A DNA stretch of 64,000 nucleotides from Kribbella pratensis (GTDB taxonomy: Bacteria > Actinomycetota > Actinomycetes > Propionibacteriales > Kribbellaceae), in NCBI RefSeq assembly GCF_004366075.1, contig NZ_SODU01000002.1, forward strand, positions 310,001-374,000, in the 5' to 3' direction. How positions within the stretch are numbered: the first letter of the stretch is position 1; each line of letters starts with the position of its first letter. The notes beneath the pieces are model-generated. The model did not search any database. It had not been told where the DNA came from and saw only the letters and a list, made by a program, of their open reading frames with translations. The translations under genes were made by a program, and so were the position numbers. Positions 7,734 through 16,577 of this stretch are shown one piece after another.

Positions 7734-8636
7734 GTGGACAGTCGCCAGCTGGAGTACTTCGTCGCCGTCGCCGAGGAACTGAGTTTCACCCGCGCAGCGC
7801 ACCGGCTGTTCACGGTGCAGTCCACGGTCTCGGCCGCCGTACGCGCACTCGAGACCGATCTTAAGACGACCCTGTTCGATCGCTCGACCCGGCGCGTCGT
7901 GCTGTCGGCGGCCGGTCAGGCGTTGCTGCCCGAGGCGAAGGCCGCACTGGAGGCGTTGGACCGCGCGCGGGCAGCGGTCGAGGAGGCGTCGTCGGGGTTG
8001 CGCGGCAGCATCCGGATCGGAACGCTGGCGCGGCTCAGCCTGGTGAACATGGCCGAGCTGCTCGGGGCGTTCCATCGCAAGTACCCGTTGGTCGAGGTGC
8101 AGGTCGCAACCTCGCCGACCGGATCCACCGGCCTCGCGGACGACGTACGGCACGGTCGTCTGGACATCGCGTTGCTCGGGCTGCCGCGTCCGGAGTTGTC
8201 CGGCCTCGAGGTCCGCGACATCGCCACGGTTCCGTTCGTGGCGCTGGTCCCGTCGTCGCATCCGCTCGCCGAGCGCACCGGCATCGGACTCGACGAGCTG
8301 GCCGCCGAGCGGTTCGTGGACATGCCGGCGGGATTCGGGAACCGGAAGATGGTCGACCGGGCCTTCGACACGATCGGGACGCCCCGGCGGATCCAGGTCG
8401 AGGTACCGGAACTGACCACGATCCCGGACTACGTTCGGGCCGGTCTCGGCGTCGGCGTCGTACCGGATCTCGAACTGGCCGAGGAGCCTGGCGTCGCCAA
8501 GCTGGCGATCACCGGCGCGGAGCTCACCTGGACGTTGTCCGTGGTGACGATCGCCGGACGGCGACCGAGCAGGGCGGTGAGCGCCCTGCTCGATCTGATC
8601 GGCGAATCGACCCGGCCGGAAGGTCCGTACTTCTAG
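7734..8636 (+). CDS. LysR-family transcriptional regulator
   Basis: The product has 300 residues. The N-terminal helix-turn-helix reads RQLEYFVAVAEELSFTRAA followed by TVQSTVSAAVRALE, diagnostic of LysR. The rest is a periplasmic-binding-like effector domain with the typical RIGTLARLSLV and LDIALLG segments. A GTG at 7734 is chosen because the family begins two residues before RQLEYF. It is divergent from the MFS exporter gene, its probable target. The 3' end overlaps the convergent SRPBCC gene by 4 bp. Confidence 0.92.
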   Translation: MDSRQLEYFVAVAEELSFTRAAHRLFTVQSTVSAAVRALETDLKTTLFDRSTRRVVLSAAGQALLPEAKAALEALDRARAAVEEASSGLRGSIRIGTLARLSLVNMAELLGAFHRKYPLVEVQVATSPTGSTGLADDVRHGRLDIALLGLPRPELSGLEVRDIATVPFVALVPSSHPLAERTGIGLDELAAERFVDMPAGFGNRKMVDRAFDTIGTPRRIQVEVPELTTIPDYVRAGLGVGVVPDLELAEEPGVAKLAITGAELTWTLSVVTIAGRRPSRAVSALLDLIGESTRPEGPYF

Positions 8637-9463
8637 GCGGCCCAGATCTTCCAGTCGGACAGTTCGTTGAAGCGGCGGAGGGCGGCGACCCCGCTGAGCC
8701 AGCCGAGCCAGGCGGCGTACGGCGGGTTGGACTCGTCGAACCCGCTCATCACGAAGGTGAGCCGGGTCTTCCCGTCGGACTCGGCGAGCTCCCAGGTGCT
8801 GATTCCGGCCGGACCCCAGTCCATCGACATCGTCCGGCCCTCGACCAGGTCGACGATCTCCACGCCCGGGCCGGCGTCGAACCCGCCCATCGCGAACCGG
8901 CCGCCCTTCCGGAGGTCGATCTCGACCGGATACCCGAACCAGGCCGACGCCTTCTCGGAATCGGTCAGCGACGAGTACACCTCGGCGACCGGTGCGTCGA
9001 TCAGCGCCTCGCCCTCGAAGACCGGTGAGGTGAAGTCCGGCCTGGTGGTGAGCTCGCGACCCTCGAGATGGTCGACGAGGTTCGCGAGCGCCAGCGACCA
9101 GAAGGTCTGCAGTACGCCGCGGATGTTCGCGCCGCTGATCGCGTCCGCGAAGTCGAAGCCGGTCTGCGACAGCTTGACCACCGTCGCGTCGTCACCGTCA
9201 GGTGCCAGCGTGATCTCGGTGGTGGTCTCCTCGCCGCCGAGTGTCCACGCCAGCGTCAGCGTGCTCCCGTCGTACCCGAGGACCCGCTGGTGCGGCGCGT
9301 CGCCCTCGGGGATGTAGCGGCCCCAGAACTCGAACGTGCCGGGCAGGTCGACGGTCGAGTGCTCACCGAGCCAGAGGTTCAGGGCCTTCGGATCGGTCAG
9401 CGCCTGCCGGACGTCGTCGATGCCGGCCTTGGCGCGCACTTGCAGGACAAGTGGTTCAGTCAT
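8633..9463 (-). CDS. Tandem SRPBCC (AHSA1-like) domain protein
   Basis: The 276-residue product contains two SRPBCC/AHSA1 units of roughly 135 residues each: the first from LVLQVRAKAGIDDVRQALTD and the second from GEALIDAPVAEVYSSLTD with SAWFGYPVEIDLRKGGRF. These form a helix-grip cavity for hydrophobic ligands. Its start lies inside the end of the upstream ArsR-like gene (8-bp overlap), so the two are translationally coupled. ArsR-AHSA1 pairs are common in actinobacteria. GGGAGA stands 8 bases before the ATG. Confidence 0.85.
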   Translation of the reverse strand: MTEPLVLQVRAKAGIDDVRQALTDPKALNLWLGEHSTVDLPGTFEFWGRYIPEGDAPHQRVLGYDGSTLTLAWTLGGEETTTEITLAPDGDDATVVKLSQTGFDFADAISGANIRGVLQTFWSLALANLVDHLEGRELTTRPDFTSPVFEGEALIDAPVAEVYSSLTDSEKASAWFGYPVEIDLRKGGRFAMGGFDAGPGVEIVDLVEGRTMSMDWGPAGISTWELAESDGKTRLTFVMSGFDESNPPYAAWLGWLSGVAALRRFNELSDWKIWAA

Positions 9464-10007
9464 TGCTTCGATCTCCCTTGGGGTAGCAGGCCACCGCGAG
9501 CTTGAAGGCGTCGCCCTCACTGCCGCCGTAGCGCTCGAAGAGGTCCTGCAGCGTGCCGCGCAGGTCCTCGAAGAACTCCCGCCGCCGGTCCGGTGGGACC
9601 CGGATCTCACCGGACACCCCGATGGACGGCAGCTCCGGAGCCGACCTGTCCAACGCGGCGATGTCGGTCTGGACCTCTTCCATCAGGTCCAGCACGTAGC
9701 CGAGGCTCAGCTCGTCGCGGGTCCGGCGGAGTCCGCCGATCCGGCCGACGAGCGTCGGGGACAGCCAGTACGAACGGGCTGTCGCCTGGTAGATGCCCTC
9801 GCGGATCCCGCGCACCTTGCGCTCGTCCACCTGGGTCACCAGTCCCGCCTCGACGAGGCGCTTCACGTGGTAGTAGACGCGCTGTGGAGTCTGGCCGAGC
9901 TGCTCGGCCACCTCGCCGCAGGTCGCCGGCTCGGCCAGCCGGCGCAGCACCTCGATCCGTTGCGGCTTGAACAGGGCCTCGGCCTGCTCGAGCTGTTCCA
10001 GGTGCAT
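9456..10007 (-). CDS. ArsR-like helix-turn-helix regulator
   Basis: A 183-residue winged-helix protein. The DNA-binding part is QRIEVLRRLAEPATCGEVAEQ followed by TPQRVYYHVKRLVEAGLV. The C-terminal half (LDLMEEVQTDIAALD and GEIRVPPDRRREFFEDL) resembles ArsR-like regulators paired with SRPBCC proteins. Longer in-frame starts exist up to base 10058, but these would lie in the promoter. GAGGGA precedes the ATG at 10007. It overlaps the downstream SRPBCC gene by 8 bp. Confidence 0.85.
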   Translation of the reverse strand: MHLEQLEQAEALFKPQRIEVLRRLAEPATCGEVAEQLGQTPQRVYYHVKRLVEAGLVTQVDERKVRGIREGIYQATARSYWLSPTLVGRIGGLRRTRDELSLGYVLDLMEEVQTDIAALDRSAPELPSIGVSGEIRVPPDRRREFFEDLRGTLQDLFERYGGSEGDAFKLAVACYPKGDRSND

Positions 10008-10022
10008 CACGTCCCTCATCAC

Positions 10023-10055
10023 ACAAAGAATTTTGTACGTAAAAAAGTTCTTTGT
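10023..10055 (-). promoter_or_regulatory. Promoter with inverted-repeat operator of the ArsR-like gene
   Basis: ACAAAGAA (10023-10030) and TTCTTTGT (10048-10055) form a perfect 8-base inverted repeat with a 17-base spacer. On the minus strand a consensus TTGACA overlaps the right arm, with a CAAAAT-like -10 after 17 bases inside the repeat. A regulator bound here would cover the promoter, which suggests autorepression. Confidence 0.65.
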
Positions 10056-10065
10056 CAATCACGAG

Positions 10066-10090
10066 ATTTACATCACTCGGGAATGTAAAT
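10066..10090. promoter_or_regulatory. Second inverted repeat upstream of the sugar-ATPase gene
   Basis: ATTTACAT and ATGTAAAT are perfect 8-base arms around 9 bases, in a locally AT-rich patch about 120 bp before the msiK-like gene. Its sequence is unrelated to the neighbouring ACAAAGAA repeat, so a different DNA-binding protein is likely. The protein is not identified here. Confidence 0.5.
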
Positions 10091-10211
10091 GGGCCGGCGT
10101 TCGTTGCCAGAAGTGCTTGGTGATGCGTCACCGAGCAGACACCCAAGACCTGGGGGCCTTTGCTACGGATCGTCCGGCACGTTCCTGCCGGCGAAGGAAA
10201 GGAAGCGCGAC

Positions 10212-11291
<1,080 letters not shown>

Positions 11292-11328
11292 TCCCCTCCC
11301 TTCTGCTTCTGGCTTGTAGTTTGACCTT

Positions 11329-11766
11329 GTGGGTCATTGGGAGAAGGACGCACCAGGTGTGATGGAGCTGCCGTCGGGTCGGCTCGTGCGCGGACGCGGT
11401 CTGCGGCACGGCCCGGCGGCAGATCCGTTTCCGACGTACGGCGTGTATCTGCTCGGCAAGGAACCGCCGCCGGACGTGCCGTGGGAGACGCACTGGATCA
11501 AGTGGCCGGACTTCCGGCTGCCCGTGGATCGCCCGCAGGCGTTGGCGACCTTTCGCGAGGCGTTGGAGCGGACCGGGACCGGACGGGTCGAGTTCGCGTG
11601 CGGCGGTGGACGGGGGCGGACCGGGACAGCGCTCGCGTGTCTCGCCGTACTGGACGGGCTGCCTGCGGATCAGGCCGTCGACTACGTACGTCGGGGTTAC
11701 GACAAGCGCGCGGTGGAGACGCCGTGGCAGAAGCGGTACGTGCTAAATCTGTTGACCCAGAGCTGA
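11329..11766 (+). CDS. Protein-tyrosine-phosphatase-like protein
   Basis: This 145-residue product carries a CX5R loop, C91-GGGRG-R97 followed by TGTALA, the phosphate-binding signature of cysteine phosphatases. The residue before the Cys is Ala rather than the usual His, so activity could be altered. WIKWPDFRLPVD upstream fits the WPD-like region of small bacterial PTPs. The start is GTG with no good ribosome site. It is followed at once by a RidA-like and a GrpB-like gene on the same strand. Confidence 0.75.
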   Translation: MGHWEKDAPGVMELPSGRLVRGRGLRHGPAADPFPTYGVYLLGKEPPPDVPWETHWIKWPDFRLPVDRPQALATFREALERTGTGRVEFACGGGRGRTGTALACLAVLDGLPADQAVDYVRRGYDKRAVETPWQKRYVLNLLTQS

Positions 11767-11775
11767 GGCATCGAG

Positions 11776-12183
11776 TTGGGTCGAGGCGTGACCATCGAGC
11801 GGAGCAATCCCGACGGACTGCATGCGACGCCTGGGTATCACCACGTGACGCGGGTGCAGGCGGACACCTTGGTCTACCTGGCCGGGCAGTGCCCGTTGCA
11901 GGCCTCCGGGGAGTTGGCCGCGGGCGGTCTCGAAGGGCAGACCGCGCAGGTGATCGCGAACATCCTCACCGCACTGAAGTCGGCGGGTGCCACGCCGGAA
12001 AACGTCGTACGCACGGTGATCTACGTGGCCAGCTCGGACCGCGACGAATTGGGCGCGGTGTGGGCCCAGCTCAACGAGTCGCCCCTCGCCCCGGCCTTCA
12101 CGACCGCGAGCACGCTGCTCGGCGTCGCCCAACTCGGCTTCACCGGCCAACTCGTCGAGATCGACGTGACGGCGGCCCTGTGA
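11776..12183 (+). CDS. RidA/YjgF-family protein
   Basis: The small protein (135 residues from the TTG, 131 from the GTG at 11788) has the RidA pattern VYLAGQCPL, QTAQVIANILTALKSAG, VVRTVIYVASSDRDEL and the final GQLVEIDVTAAL. RidA proteins hydrolyse reactive enamine/imine intermediates; several subgroups do not. The Arg of the RidA active site (usually CRxxY) is not evident, so another subgroup is likely. GAGG lies 7 bases before the TTG but only 1 base before the GTG, so the TTG is chosen. It overlaps the next gene by 4 bp. Confidence 0.8.
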   Translation: MGRGVTIERSNPDGLHATPGYHHVTRVQADTLVYLAGQCPLQASGELAAGGLEGQTAQVIANILTALKSAGATPENVVRTVIYVASSDRDELGAVWAQLNESPLAPAFTTASTLLGVAQLGFTGQLVEIDVTAAL

Positions 12184-12722
12184 TCGTTCCCGCCGAGGTT
12201 GTCGACTACGACCCGCGGTGGCCGCTCTGGTTCGCGGACATCCGCGCGCGCCTGACGCCGTACCTCGCCGAGCTCCCCCACGTCTGCGAGCACGTCGGCA
12301 GCACCGCCGTACCCGGTCTGGCGGCGAAGCCGATCATCGACGTCGACATCGTCGTCCCTTCTCCCTCGTTCGTACCGGCGGCGATCTCAGGCTTGAAGGC
12401 AGCCGGCTACCGCCACGAGGGCGACCAAGGGATCCCCGGCCGGGAGGCGTTCGCGCTGCCGCCGGACGCGGTCCACTACCACCATCTGTACGTCGTTGTT
12501 GAAGGCAACAAGGCGCATCGGGACCACGTGGTGCTGCGTGATCATCTGCGCGCGGACGCGGCCGATCGCGAGCGGTACGCGGCCCGCAAACGCGAGCTGG
12601 CGCACCTGCTCACCACCGACCGCACCGCGTATGTCGACGGCAAAGGCGCGTTGGTCGAGGAGCTGATCGCTAGAGCTGGTGGTTCGGCTGCAGACGACGG
12701 GTCGGGTCGTAGCGGCGCCTGA
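12180..12722 (+). CDS. GrpB-like nucleotidyltransferase-fold protein
   Basis: The 180-residue product has the family signature HVGSTAVPGLAAKPIIDVDI followed by HYHHLYVV and HRDHVVLRDHLR. This is the GrpB/UPF0157 group, related to nucleotidyltransferases and sometimes fused to dephospho-CoA kinase; its reaction is not established. The GTG start overlaps the RidA stop (GTGA), so the two are coupled. The last 18 codons overlap the end of the convergent oxidoreductase gene by 53 bp. Confidence 0.87.
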   Translation: MIVPAEVVDYDPRWPLWFADIRARLTPYLAELPHVCEHVGSTAVPGLAAKPIIDVDIVVPSPSFVPAAISGLKAAGYRHEGDQGIPGREAFALPPDAVHYHHLYVVVEGNKAHRDHVVLRDHLRADAADRERYAARKRELAHLLTTDRTAYVDGKGALVEELIARAGGSAADDGSGRSGA

Positions 12723-13935
12723 GCGCGACGAGCCGCTCGTAGTCGTCGTACGCCTCGGCCACCTCTTCGTCGCTGAGCTTCGCGAAGGTGAAGTTGAGGG
12801 CCCGGCCAACGGTTGATGAGGCCCACGGATCGAGCACGTCCCGGCCCGCGTCACCCTTGCCCGGGGTGAGGACGGTCAGCGAGTACGCCGCATCGCGGTG
12901 ACCGACCGCGTTCGGGATCTCCGGCTGCCGGGCGAGCGCGCCGCCGAGGTGCCGGATGGCGATCACATACATCCGCGATGCACCCGGACCGGCGAGCTCT
13001 GGCAGTGTCTCGAGCGCATCGAGGTCCTTCAGCAGCACGTTGAGGGAGGTGTAGCTGTCGGGGCGCTCCGGCTCCGCGAAGATCTGCCCCGAGTCGACGT
13101 AGGGCAGCTCCCCCACGGTGTCGAGGACCGGCTTGCCGATCGCCCGGAGCGGTTCGATCAGCTCCTCGCCACGGTCGCCGAGGATCGCGAGCTGCACCTG
13201 CCCGACATACTTGCCGCGCAACGGCGCCGGCACCTGCGGGATGTTCGGCATCGGCAGGATCGCGATCGCCGATGTGACCTCATCCGGCACGGACCTGGTC
13301 CACTCCCTCCACACCTCGGGCACCGTCGGGTGCTCGGCGAGGTCGAAGTACAGGCTGCCGCCGAACAGCGTCGGTACGTCGAAGAGGTCGATCTCGATCC
13401 CCGTCACGACACCGAAGTTCCCGCCACCGCCCCGCAGCGCCCAGAACAGATCCGGGTCCTCCTCGGCGTTGCGCCGTACGCCGTCCGCGGTCACGACCTC
13501 GATCCGGCGAACATGGTCCGCGGCGTACCCGAACCGTCGCGCCATCAGCCCGAGCCCACCGCCCAGCGTGTACGAGATCGCGCCGACGCCGGGTGCACTG
13601 CCGGAAAGCGGCGCGAGACCGTACGGCGCGGTTGCGTCGAGCACGTCCCGCCAGGTCGCGCCTGCCTGGACCCACGCCGTCTTGCGCTCCGCGTCGACCG
13701 TCACGCCGTTGAACGCACTGGTCGCGATCAGCACGCCACCGTCGATCCCCTGCGTCAGACCGTGCCCGGCCGCCTGGACGGCGATGCGCAGATCGTGGTC
13801 GACCGCGTACAGCACAGCCTCCTCGATGTGGGCCGTGCTCGTCACCGGAAAGATGGCCGCGGGCCGGTGCGGGTCTCGCCGCTGGAACCCGAGCCGGGCC
13901 TCGTCGTACCCCTTACTAGTCGTCGTCAACATCAT
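12670..13935 (-). CDS. FAD-linked oxidoreductase (BBE-like, PCMH domain)
   Basis: The 421-residue flavoprotein has a PCMH FAD-binding domain: RPAAIFPVTSTAHIEEAV, VQAAGHGLTQG, and GVGAISYTLGGGLGLMARRFG, then DLFWALRGGGGNFGVVT. The C-terminal RRRYDPTRRLQPNH is the berberine-bridge-enzyme tail. The His of AAGHGL is at the usual site of covalent FAD attachment. Such enzymes oxidise sugars, alkaloids or polyketides; the substrate is unknown. Two adjacent ATGs start the gene. It is divergent from a WYL regulator. Confidence 0.9.
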   Translation of the reverse strand: MMLTTTSKGYDEARLGFQRRDPHRPAAIFPVTSTAHIEEAVLYAVDHDLRIAVQAAGHGLTQGIDGGVLIATSAFNGVTVDAERKTAWVQAGATWRDVLDATAPYGLAPLSGSAPGVGAISYTLGGGLGLMARRFGYAADHVRRIEVVTADGVRRNAEEDPDLFWALRGGGGNFGVVTGIEIDLFDVPTLFGGSLYFDLAEHPTVPEVWREWTRSVPDEVTSAIAILPMPNIPQVPAPLRGKYVGQVQLAILGDRGEELIEPLRAIGKPVLDTVGELPYVDSGQIFAEPERPDSYTSLNVLLKDLDALETLPELAGPGASRMYVIAIRHLGGALARQPEIPNAVGHRDAAYSLTVLTPGKGDAGRDVLDPWASSTVGRALNFTFAKLSDEEVAEAYDDYERLVALRRRYDPTRRLQPNHQL

Positions 13936-13954
13936 GCAGATCACGCTAGATGCT

Positions 13955-13979
13955 CTTGCGGACACATCTTGTCCTCAAG
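13955..13979. promoter_or_regulatory. Operator between the FAD oxidoreductase and WYL regulator genes
   Basis: CTTGCGGACA and TGTCCTCAAG form a 10-base inverted repeat with one mismatch and a 5-base spacer. It sits midway in the 57-bp divergent gap, so one site could control both genes. The adjacent WYL regulator is the obvious candidate. Confidence 0.6.
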
Positions 13980-13992
13980 GCATGATTTCTGC

Positions 13993-14970
13993 GTGAGTGC
14001 TCGCAAGGAGATGCCCGGTCGGATGCTGCGGCTGCTGTCGCTGCTGCAGAGCCGGCGCGAGTGGTCCGGCCACGAGCTCGCCGACCGGCTCGGCGTCACC
14101 GAGCGCACGGTACGGCGGGACGTCGAACGGCTCCGGTCCCTCGACTACCCGGTGACCGGCACGACCGGCACCGCGGGCGGGTACCGGCTCGGCTCCGGTA
14201 CGCATCTGCCACCGCTACAGCTGGACGACGACGAGGCGATCGCCGTCGCGCTCGGACTGGTCGGCGCGGCCGGTGGCGGAGTGAGCGGGATGGCGGAGAG
14301 CTCGATGAGCGCGCTGGCCAAGCTGGAGCAGGTGCTGCCCGCGCGTCTCCGTCCCCAGCTCGCGGCAGTGGGCTCGGCAGCGGAGGCGATCCCGCGACCC
14401 GGCGTACCGCAGGTCGATCCGGACGCTCTCGCCGTACTCGCACGCTGCTGCCGCAACCACGAGATCGTTGCCTTCGACTACCACGGCCGGCAGCGCGGTA
14501 CGACGCGACGCCGGGTGGAGCCGCATCAGCTGCTGACGTTGTCGTGGCGGTGGTACCTGCTCGCGTTCGACCCCGGACGCGACGACTGGCGGATCTTCCG
14601 CGTCGACCGGATCACTTCCGTGAGTCCTGCGTTGCACCGCTTCACGCCACGGGTGCTGGACGGGCCCTCCTACCTGCTGGAGTCGTTCGTGTCGGCGCAG
14701 TACGAGCACACGGTCGTCTTGACGGTCGAGGCGTCGTCGGTCGACGTGACCTCGACCTTCGAAGGCGTCGTCCGCGGCATCGTCGAACCGCTCAGCCCTT
14801 CGTCGTGCAAGGTCCGCTTCAGCGCGGACTCCCCCGCGATGCTGCTGACACAGGTAGCCGCGATCGCTCACCTCGGTTCCTTCACCGTCGACCAGGCGAC
14901 CCCGGAAACCGCCGCACTCATCACCCAGACCGGCGAACGCCTCACACAGGCGTTCGCCGGGTTTCGTTAG
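13993..14970 (+). CDS. HTH-WYL transcriptional regulator (YafY type)
   Basis: About 325 residues. The N-terminal winged helix reads LRLLSLLQSRREWSG then LGVTERTVRRDVERLRSLDYPV. The middle WYL domain has RRRVEPHQLLTLSWRWYLLAFD and the C-terminal WCX extension follows. WYL domains sense small ligands or nucleic acids. It is divergent from the FAD oxidoreductase gene. A GTG at 13993 is chosen; an ATG at 14011 has AAGGAG directly abutting it, which is too close. The 3' end overlaps the convergent membrane-protein gene by 4 bp. Confidence 0.9.
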   Translation: MSARKEMPGRMLRLLSLLQSRREWSGHELADRLGVTERTVRRDVERLRSLDYPVTGTTGTAGGYRLGSGTHLPPLQLDDDEAIAVALGLVGAAGGGVSGMAESSMSALAKLEQVLPARLRPQLAAVGSAAEAIPRPGVPQVDPDALAVLARCCRNHEIVAFDYHGRQRGTTRRRVEPHQLLTLSWRWYLLAFDPGRDDWRIFRVDRITSVSPALHRFTPRVLDGPSYLLESFVSAQYEHTVVLTVEASSVDVTSTFEGVVRGIVEPLSPSSCKVRFSADSPAMLLTQVAAIAHLGSFTVDQATPETAALITQTGERLTQAFAGFR

Positions 14971-15368
14971 GCAACAATCAGGCCGATGCCGAGGGTCAGT
15001 ACGCCGATCGCGAGGGACATCGCGCCGAGCCAGAGGATCCACAGGAACTGGTTCGGCGCGGTGCGGTCCTTGCCGGCGGACGAGGCGAAGAAGCCACCGG
15101 ACATCAGAATCGCGGCGACCGGGATCCCGAGCCGGCCGACCCACAACCAGAAGCCGGTCAGACCGGTCTGGTCGACGTACAGCAGTCCGACCAGACTGAA
15201 GATCACGAGTACGCCGGCATGCGCGTGACCGGCCCGTGCGAACGACTTCTGGAACCCGGTCATCGGGACCTGCCCGCGGACGATCTTGGTCATGAAGTAG
15301 CCGCCGAACTCGATCGTCACGACGGTGAGCAGGATGACGCCGGCGATGACGCGGGATGCGTCGGTCAT
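14967..15368 (-). CDS. Four-helix membrane protein, unknown function
   Basis: The product has 133 residues and four predicted membrane helices (roughly 5-25, 50-68, 77-97 and 108-131). ARAGHAHAGVLVIFSL in helix 2 holds two histidines, which could bind heme or metal, but I do not recognise the family with certainty. Its ATG overlaps the stop of the upstream DoxX-type gene by 4 bp, so the two are translated together and probably form a membrane pair under MerR control. Confidence 0.75.
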   Translation of the reverse strand: MTDASRVIAGVILLTVVTIEFGGYFMTKIVRGQVPMTGFQKSFARAGHAHAGVLVIFSLVGLLYVDQTGLTGFWLWVGRLGIPVAAILMSGGFFASSAGKDRTAPNQFLWILWLGAMSLAIGVLTLGIGLIVA

Positions 15369-15862
15369 GCGTAGACCTCTTCTTTGACAGGCGCGGTTGC
15401 GCGGGACGTGCGCGCTACCCAGAGGGCAACGGCGAGGTACAGGATCTGTTCGGGGATGCGCTGCCAGAGCGGGGTCGCCTCGCCGCCCGCGAACGGGATG
15501 TGTGCGACCGCCGCGTGGATGTTGGCCGGCAGCAGTCCGACGAAGAGTGCGGCCAACGCGTAGCCGGCGAGCATCCGGGTCGCGGAGATCACCAGGCCGG
15601 CGGCACCGAGCAGTTCGAGTACGCCGGTGAGGTAGACGAGCGCGTCGGCGTACGGCAGGAACGGCGGGACCATCCGCACCATGTCGGCGTGGTTGGGCAT
15701 CACCGTCACGCTCGCCGGGACGAAGTGTGCGCTCGCGGTCAGCACCAGCATGACCGCCATCGCGTGTGCGGCGGCGACCGGCCAGGTCGTGAACCGCCGG
15801 ACGCCGAGGGCACCCAGCGCCCGGAAGCCGACGGTGCCCAGGATCAGTACGAGCGGGATCAT
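15365..15862 (-). CDS. DoxX-family membrane protein
   Basis: A 165-residue protein with four membrane helices and the DoxX-like features LTASAHFVP, PNHADMVRMVPPFLPY and LVYLTGVLELLGAAGLV. DoxX proteins accompany oxidoreductases or respond to redox stress, with no settled reaction. GGAGG stands 8 bases before the ATG. It leads a two-gene operon divergent from a MerR regulator whose palindromes lie in the shared promoter. Confidence 0.85.
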   Translation of the reverse strand: MIPLVLILGTVGFRALGALGVRRFTTWPVAAAHAMAVMLVLTASAHFVPASVTVMPNHADMVRMVPPFLPYADALVYLTGVLELLGAAGLVISATRMLAGYALAALFVGLLPANIHAAVAHIPFAGGEATPLWQRIPEQILYLAVALWVARTSRATAPVKEEVYA

Positions 15863-15879
15863 CCGACTCGCCTCCTTAT

Positions 15880-15919
15880 GGATAGTTCAGGTATCCGCTT
15901 ATGGATACTGATACTATCC
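15880..15919. promoter_or_regulatory. Twin GGATA-N7-TATCC operators of the MerR regulator
   Basis: GGATA-N7-TATCC occurs twice, at 15880-15896 and 15903-15919, 23 bp apart, in the gap between the DoxX operon and the MerR gene. The second copy is embedded in a longer symmetry (ATGGATA and TATCCAT). Two sites suggest one for each divergent promoter. Confidence 0.65.
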
Positions 15920-15944
15920 ATCACAGACAACAGGAAGGCAAGCG

Positions 15945-16577
15945 ATGCGAATCGGGGAACTCAGCAAGGCCACCGACGTCCCGGTGCCGACCATCAAGTA
16001 CTACCTGCGGGAAGGCCTGCTACCTGCCGGCGAACTCAGTAGCCCGAACCAGGCGTCGTACGGCGACACCCACGTCCGCCGGCTCCGGCTGATCCGCGCA
16101 CTGATCGAACTCGCCCAGGTTCCGGTCGCCACGGTGAAGGAGATCCTCGAGTCGCTCGACTCCGACACCGAGCCCCTCCACGAACAGATCGGCCGCGCCC
16201 ATCGCGCACTCACGCCGACCCGCCGCCTGTCCGCGACCGACGACGCCCGGGCCGCCGCGACCACTCAGGTCACCGACCTCATCGCCGACCGCGGCTGGTC
16301 CATCGACCCCGAGGCGCCCGCGCTCGCCACACTCATCGACACCGTCGCCGTGCTCCGCACCCTCGGTCAGGACAACCTCGTCGCCCACCTCGACACCTAC
16401 GCCGACGCGGTCGAACGCTTCACCCAGTTCGAGATCGATGCCGTCACCGCGAACCCGACCCGCGACCAGCTCGCCGAATCGGTGGTCATCGGCACCGTCC
16501 TCGGCGAAACCCTGATCGCCTCACTTCGGCTGCTCGCCCAGGAGTCCATCTCCGCGGACCGCTGGAAGAACCGCTAG
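15945..16577 (+). CDS. MerR-family transcriptional regulator
   Basis: The 210-residue protein starts MRIGELSKATDVPVPTIKYY and continues REGLLPAGE and GDTHVRRLRLIRALIELAQV, the MerR winged helix and dimer helix. The 120-residue C-terminal alpha-helical region is typical of actinobacterial MerR proteins of unknown ligand. AGGAAGG precedes the ATG. It probably controls the divergent DoxX pair and itself. Its 3' end overlaps the convergent MarR gene by 4 bp. Confidence 0.92.
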   Translation: MRIGELSKATDVPVPTIKYYLREGLLPAGELSSPNQASYGDTHVRRLRLIRALIELAQVPVATVKEILESLDSDTEPLHEQIGRAHRALTPTRRLSATDDARAAATTQVTDLIADRGWSIDPEAPALATLIDTVAVLRTLGQDNLVAHLDTYADAVERFTQFEIDAVTANPTRDQLAESVVIGTVLGETLIASLRLLAQESISADRWKNR

